Source: Chthoniobacterales bacterium (GTDB taxonomy: Bacteria > Verrucomicrobiota > Verrucomicrobiia > Chthoniobacterales > UBA10450). Taken from it: a stretch of 9,002 bases of DNA. The translations under genes were made by a program, and so were the position numbers. Below the pieces are notes generated by a model, which searched no databases, was not told the origin of the DNA, and saw only the letters and a list, made by a program, of their open reading frames with translations. Shown in pieces: positions 5,978 to 9,002 of this stretch. The DNA is taken from contig JACCXL010000324.1 in assembly GCA_013697015.1 (NCBI GenBank), positions 1 to 9,002 of the forward strand, in the 5' to 3' direction. How positions within the stretch are numbered: position 1 is the first letter of the stretch; every line of letters begins with the position of its first letter.

Positions 5978-6008
5978 TTGCCGGCCGCGAGTGGCGCAAC
6001 TGTAGAAT
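5978..6008 (+). promoter_or_regulatory. Possible sigma70-type promoter in the divergent spacer
   Basis: TTGCCG (5978-5983) and TAGAAT (6003-6008) are separated by 19 bp. The -10 box matches TATAAT at 5 of 6 positions, but the spacing is on the long side. It would drive the plus-strand sulfotransferase with a leader of about 40 nt. The spacer between the divergent starts is 132 bp; no clear promoter for the minus-strand operon was found in it. Confidence 0.25.
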
Positions 6009-6056
6009 GGCCTGCCGTCAGCGGGATCGTTTCGCGACCGTGCGCAAGGCGGCAAG

Positions 6057-6668
6057 ATGATCTCGTTCCAGAAACGTTTCCTGTTCGTGCACGTGCCAAA
6101 GACGGCCGGGAATTCCATTCAGGCGATCCTCCGCCATTACTCGGAAGACGAGATCGTGGCGCGTCCGGAACAGGATGGAGTGGAACGCTTCGGGGTGCGC
6201 AACTCGAAGTTCAAAGTGAGGAAGCATTCCACCCTGGCAGAGTATCGAGCGGCGTTAGGCGCAGAAAAATTCGACTCTCTCTATAAGTTCGTGTGCGTCC
6301 GTAATCCGTGGGATCGAATGATTTCGTATTATTTCTCGCCGCATCGGGAAACAGCGACCTGGGACAAGAAGGCCTTCGCGAAGATGGTCTCGACGACGCT
6401 GCCGGTCGCCGAGCACTTGCGGTTGAACAAGAACGACGCGGATCCGTTCGCCAATGTTGACCGCGTTCTGCGATTCGAAAGTCTGACCAGGGATTTTCAA
6501 GTGGTGTGCGCTCGGCTCGATATCCCCACGGCTTCGCTTCCTGCCTATAACCGTTCCGCTCGCAAACATTACTCTGTCTATTACGACGACGAACTGCGCG
6601 AGTTGGTTCGCCGCCGGTTTGACGCGGAGATCGATCGCTTCGGTTACCGCTTCGAACAGGGAAGTTGA
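6057..6668 (+). CDS. Sulfotransferase family 2 protein, divergent copy
   Basis: A 203-residue cytoplasmic sulfotransferase. It has the 5'-phosphosulfate loop VPKTAGNSIQAIL (13-25), the 3'-phosphate motif FVCVRNPWDRMISYY (78-92), and a C-terminal tail KHYSVYYDDELRELVRRRFD then FGYRF (~170-199). Motif spacing and the tail make it a close relative of the 4560-5204 product and a more distant one of the 5235-5924 product. The start ATG gives the same MISxQ opening as its relatives, and AAGG lies a few bases upstream. It uses PAPS to sulfate an unidentified acceptor. The gene diverges from the two-sulfotransferase operon, so both transcription units could share control from the 132-bp spacer. Several hairpins follow its stop codon. 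Confidence 0.88.
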   Translation: MISFQKRFLFVHVPKTAGNSIQAILRHYSEDEIVARPEQDGVERFGVRNSKFKVRKHSTLAEYRAALGAEKFDSLYKFVCVRNPWDRMISYYFSPHRETATWDKKAFAKMVSTTLPVAEHLRLNKNDADPFANVDRVLRFESLTRDFQVVCARLDIPTASLPAYNRSARKHYSVYYDDELRELVRRRFDAEIDRFGYRFEQGS

Positions 6669-6678
6669 TCAATCATGA

Positions 6679-6702
6679 GGTCGAGCGGCGGACAACTCGA
6701 CC
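6679..6702. repeat. Hairpin after the third sulfotransferase gene
   Basis: GGTCGAG (6679-6685) pairs perfectly with CTCGACC (6696-6702) around a 10-nt loop, starting 11 nt after the stop codon. There is no T-run after it, so intrinsic termination is uncertain. It could instead be a 3' stability hairpin. Confidence 0.45.
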
Positions 6703-6710
6703 GTTCGGCT

Positions 6711-6723
6711 CGTCCTGAGGACG
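6711..6723. repeat. Short palindrome cgtcc-tga-ggacg
   Basis: A 5-bp perfect stem with a 3-nt loop, embedded in cggctcgtcctgaggacgcg. It resembles extragenic palindromic repeats that occur in many copies in bacterial genomes. Only one copy is in this window, so repeat status is unproven. Confidence 0.35.
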
Positions 6724-6762
6724 CGAAATTGCGCGGCTCCCATCTCTCTTTTCGGGGCCAAA

Positions 6763-6791
6763 GTTCTCAGTGGAGCGAAGTGTCTCAGAAC
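6763..6791. repeat. Imperfect palindrome gttctcag...ctcagaac
   Basis: gttct (6763-6767) pairs with agaac (6787-6791), then a C-C mismatch, then ag with ct, around a 13-nt centre tggagcgaagtgt. The form recalls interspersed extragenic palindromes. It is not a terminator because no T-run follows. Confidence 0.4.
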
Positions 6792-6919
6792 ACGAGCTGG
6801 CATTACGATCGCGCTCTCGATAAGGAGGCCGCCGCCGTCGATTATCGTATCGCCGGCTACGTAAAGATATTCGGTGACCGCGCGGGGCGTTGCGGAGCGC
6901 CGCACCCCTAACAAACGCG

Positions 6920-6948
6920 TTGACAAGTATTCGGGTCGACCGCATGGT
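6920..6948 (+). promoter_or_regulatory. Possible promoter of rpoZ-smpB
   Basis: A perfect TTGACA at 6920-6925. At 17-bp spacing the -10 position reads CATGGT, only 3 of 6 to consensus. If used, it gives a leader of about 120 nt before the rpoZ start. The -35 box is strong and the -10 weak, so confidence is low. Confidence 0.3.
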
Positions 6949-7072
6949 TTCGATTCGTTTTTTGTCCAAGATGTTCGCTTCTCAACTCGTCCCTCTGACC
7001 GTTCAAAGCGGCACATCGGCCATTCTCCAGTTCCCGGCGGAAGCAACCCGCGCCGTCCGCTCATTGCGAAAT

Positions 7073-7297
7073 ATGACATCTCAACTCCTGCAGGAAGCAG
7101 CTCAGGTGATCCCGAACCAGCAGTTGCTGATCAATGTCGTCTCGAAGCGCGTTCGGCAGCTCGGGCTGGGCCATCGTCCACTCGTCGAGGCGACGCCTCG
7201 TTCTTCTCTGACTGATATCGCTTTGCGGGAAATCATCGGCGGCAAGCTCACCTACGAGCTCACGCCGGCGAAACCGGCAGCCGACGCCGCCGCTTAA
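7073..7297 (+). CDS. rpoZ: DNA-directed RNA polymerase omega subunit
   Basis: A 74-residue omega subunit, which helps fold and hold the beta' subunit in RNA polymerase. Family marks are NQQLLINVVSKRVRQLGLG (15-33), RPLVE (35-39) and SLTDIALREIIGGKLTYEL (45-63). This matches the N-x-x-LL-V-SKR-RQL and diA-rEi-GKl pattern of RpoZ. The acidic N-terminus MTSQLLQEAAQVI starts at ATG 7073, where omega proteins normally begin; the frame stays open upstream to 6890, but that part is unrelated. The Shine-Dalgarno is poor. The C-terminal Ala/Pro/Lys tail is typical low-complexity. The smpB start lies 26 nt downstream on the same strand, so the two are probably co-transcribed. Confidence 0.88.
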   Translation: MTSQLLQEAAQVIPNQQLLINVVSKRVRQLGLGHRPLVEATPRSSLTDIALREIIGGKLTYELTPAKPAADAAA

Positions 7298-7312
7298 ATT
7301 CGCGGCGCGTCC

Positions 7313-7316
7313 GGAG
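7313..7316 (+). promoter_or_regulatory. Ribosome binding site of smpB
   Basis: GGAG lies 7 nt before the ATG at 7324 and supports that start. Confidence 0.6.
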
Positions 7317-7323
7317 CGCGAGC

Positions 7324-7785
7324 ATGGCTGCCGAGACGATTCTCAATCGCAAAGCGCTCCGCGATTTTCACATCCTCGAACGCTACGAAGCCGGCATCGA
7401 GTTGAAGGGCAGCGAGGTCAAATCGATCCGCGCCGGTAAGGCGAACATCAGCGACGCCTTCGCGCGTATCGAGAAGGGGCAGGCGTTCATGTACAACGCC
7501 GACATTCAGCCGTACGCCCAGGCCAGCATCGAGGTGCCAGCCCCAAAACGCGTCCGGCGTTTGCTGCTGCACAAGCAGGAGATCGACAAGCTCTACAGCG
7601 AGACTGCGATCGCGGGGCGAACCCTCGTCATCCTCCGTCTCTATTGGAAAGGCGGGCGATTGAAGACCGAGCTCGGGGTCGCGCAGGGCAAGGTCGCGCA
7701 CGATAAGCGAGCGGATCTGAAGAAGCGCGCCACGGACCGGGAAACGGAGCGCGAGGTCGCGCGCTTCAATCGCCGGCACGCGTAG
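7324..7785 (+). CDS. smpB: SsrA-binding protein SmpB (trans-translation)
   Basis: A full-length 153-residue SmpB. This protein binds tmRNA and delivers it to ribosomes stalled on broken messages. Diagnostic blocks: NRKALRDFHILERYEAGIEL (8-27), KGSEVKSIRAGKANISDAFA (28-47), with the E-V-K-S-(I/L)-R-x-G core, then NADIQPYAQAS (58-68), RLLLHKQEIDKL (79-90), LYWKGGRLKTELGVAQGK (106-123) and the basic tail HDKRADLKKRATDRE (126-140), which inserts in the ribosome. GGAG is well placed before the ATG. It is the second gene after rpoZ. The tmRNA gene (ssrA) was not seen in the window. Confidence 0.97.
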   Translation: MAAETILNRKALRDFHILERYEAGIELKGSEVKSIRAGKANISDAFARIEKGQAFMYNADIQPYAQASIEVPAPKRVRRLLLHKQEIDKLYSETAIAGRTLVILRLYWKGGRLKTELGVAQGKVAHDKRADLKKRATDRETEREVARFNRRHA

Positions 7786-7846
7786 TTTCTCGCCCACAGC
7801 GTGGCCGCGGTTGCACATTGCGTCGCCTGCGGGATTTTAGCTCTTC

Positions 7847-9002
7847 ATGGCTCGAACGCGTTCTCCGCTGCTCGTCTTATTTCTCACCGTTTTCATCGAC
7901 ATGATCGGGTTCGGCATCATCATTCCGGTGCTCCCGCTCTACGCGGAAAACTTTCATGCCTCGCCCATCGCGATCGGCTGGTTGACCGGCATTTATTCCG
8001 GCATGCAGATCATCTTCACGCCTCTCCTCGGGAAGCTTTCCGATCAATGGGGAAGACGGCCCGTCTTGATGGTGAGTCTGGCCGGCACCGCGATCGGCTT
8101 CGTTATCATGGGCATGGCGAATTCGCTCGCGCTCCTTTTTGTGGCGCGAATTGTGGCGGGCATCACGGGCGGTAACATTTCCATTCCGCAGGCTTACATC
8201 GCGGATGTAACGGCCCCGGAAAAACGTTCGCACGCCATGGGCCTGATCGGCGCCGCTTTCGGGCTCGGTTTTACCTTTGGTCCCATGATCGGTGGACTGA
8301 TGAGCCGCATTTCCTACAGCGCCCCGTTCTACTTCGCGGCAGTGTTGGCGGCCGCCAATGTGGTGCTTCTCTATTTTATTCTGCCGGAGAGCTTGCCGAA
8401 AGAACACCGGGCCAAACCACACGAGGAAGCGAGTCTGCTGGAAGTCTTTCGGCACGGGCGCGGTGGGATGTTCGCGCTCGTGGTAGCGACCTATTTTTTC
8501 CTGATCGCGGGCTTTGCCATCATGACCACGCTCTTCGCCCTCTTCACCGAAAAGCGTTTCGGCTACGATGCACACGCCAACGGCTACCTCTTTGGATTTC
8601 TCGGGATCCTCACGGTCATCGTGCAGGGCGGCCTGATCGGGCGGCTGGTCAAGATCTTTGGCGAGACGGCCCTTGCTCGTCTTGGCTTAATCATTACGGC
8701 CGCCTCCCTTGCATTCTTGCCGCTCAGCGCAAATCTCACGTGGCTTCTGATCGCGTGCGCCGGGCTGGCGTTCGGCAGCGGTTTCGCCAGCCCTCCGCTC
8801 AACGGTCTCGCCTCCCAGATGATCGATCGAAGCTGGCAGGGACGCGCGCTGGGCGTGATGCAATCTGCCGGCAGCACCGCGCGTCTGCTCGGTCCCGCCG
8901 TCGCCGGATGGCTGCTGGTGCTCGATGCGAAACGGCCGATCGCAGAATACGGGCGGACGCCATTTTTTGCGGCTGCCGTCTTGTGCTCGATCGGGGCAAC
9001 GC
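7847..9002 (+). CDS. MFS transporter, TetA/DHA1-like (3' end outside the window)
   Basis: The first 385 codons of a major facilitator; the frame is open to the window edge. It starts MARTRSPLLVLFLTVFIDMI, with the FIDMIGFGIIIPVLPLYAE segment in helix 1 that is typical of the TetA/Bcr-type 12-helix drug:H+ antiporter group. Motif A between helices 2 and 3 reads GKLSDQWGRRPVL (62-74). Helix 4 has RIVAGITGGNI (101-111, motif B-like, with its arginine). Helix 5 has GAAFGLGFTFGPMIGG (135-150), the antiporter motif C region. After a central loop (ESLPKEHRAKPHEE, ~185) a second set of helices follows, including SQMIDRSWQGRALGVMQSAGS before helix 11. Typical members are ~400 residues, so only the very end is missing. 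Substrate is unknown; gene symbol withheld. The SD before the ATG is weak (GGGA, ~12 nt). It may be a separate unit from smpB, 61 nt upstream. Confidence 0.9.
   Translation, partial: MARTRSPLLVLFLTVFIDMIGFGIIIPVLPLYAENFHASPIAIGWLTGIYSGMQIIFTPLLGKLSDQWGRRPVLMVSLAGTAIGFVIMGMANSLALLFVARIVAGITGGNISIPQAYIADVTAPEKRSHAMGLIGAAFGLGFTFGPMIGGLMSRISYSAPFYFAAVLAAANVVLLYFILPESLPKEHRAKPHEEASLLEVFRHGRGGMFALVVATYFFLIAGFAIMTTLFALFTEKRFGYDAHANGYLFGFLGILTVIVQGGLIGRLVKIFGETALARLGLIITAASLAFLPLSANLTWLLIACAGLAFGSGFASPPLNGLASQMIDRSWQGRALGVMQSAGSTARLLGPAVAGWLLVLDAKRPIAEYGRTPFFAAAVLCSIGAT

Larger units (their letters stand above)
6669..7072. other. 404-bp non-coding region with hairpins, upstream of rpoZ
   Basis: No credible gene. 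Long frames exist on both strands, but their translations are Arg/Ser-rich and follow the inverted repeats. It holds three palindromic elements between 6679 and 6791, a TTGACA box at 6920-6925, and about 125 nt of possible rpoZ leader. An in-frame extension of rpoZ upstream to 6890 does not look like omega protein and is taken as untranslated. Confidence 0.6.

Noticed and set aside
5925..5999. 25-residue N-terminal extension of the first sulfotransferase
   Set aside because: Arg/Ser/Ala-rich and unlike family starts; ATG 5924 gives the same MI-S-x opening as the two paralogues.
6890..7072. 61-residue N-terminal extension of rpoZ
   Set aside because: The extension has no resemblance to omega subunits, and the family start coincides with ATG 7073.
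7786..7846. Terminator between smpB and the transporter
   Set aside because: Only a 4-bp stem (ccac/gtgg) and no stable GC stem next to the short ATTTT at ~7834.
7877..8575. Long minus-strand ORF (232 codons) opposite the MFS gene
   Set aside because: The plus strand encodes an intact transporter with clear motifs; the antisense product is His/Arg/Glu-rich and non-globular in appearance.

Overview
The window is GC-rich bacterial chromosomal DNA. The mix of genes points to a soil or freshwater Verrucomicrobiota-type organism: a sulfatase, several small sulfotransferases, a SABATH-like methyltransferase, weak Shine-Dalgarno sites and purine-rich heptameric spacer repeats. This placement is inferred from gene content; no rRNA or other decisive marker is present.

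Left part (1-1971): the 3' end of a SAM-dependent carboxyl-methyltransferase-like gene, a small protein that looks like two tandem AP2-like beta-beta-beta-alpha units, and a membrane-anchored protein of a conserved but uncharacterised family. Purine-rich 7-bp tandem repeats lie on both sides of the AP2-like gene. The first array runs into the end of the methyltransferase gene and encodes its last ~19 residues. A tRNA-Pro(CGG) gene follows on the minus strand (2030-2106).

Centre (2282-6668): a carbohydrate/sulfate-ester locus. A type I sulfatase without a signal peptide converges on a minus-strand, operon-like set of two PAPS-dependent sulfotransferases and a glycosyltransferase-like protein with an Asp-Asp motif. 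A third sulfotransferase diverges from this operon across a 132-bp spacer. The likely theme is building, sulfating and trimming a surface glycan or glycolipid, but the acceptor cannot be read from sequence.

Right part (6669-9002): a 404-bp non-coding stretch with several hairpins and a TTGACA box, then the housekeeping pair rpoZ (RNA polymerase omega) and smpB (tmRNA partner), then an MFS drug/H+ antiporter-like transporter that runs off the window.

The parts most worth a second look are the three-sulfotransferase plus glycosyltransferase-like locus, the in-phase heptamer arrays flanking the AP2-like gene, and the direct repeat around the membrane-anchored orphan protein.
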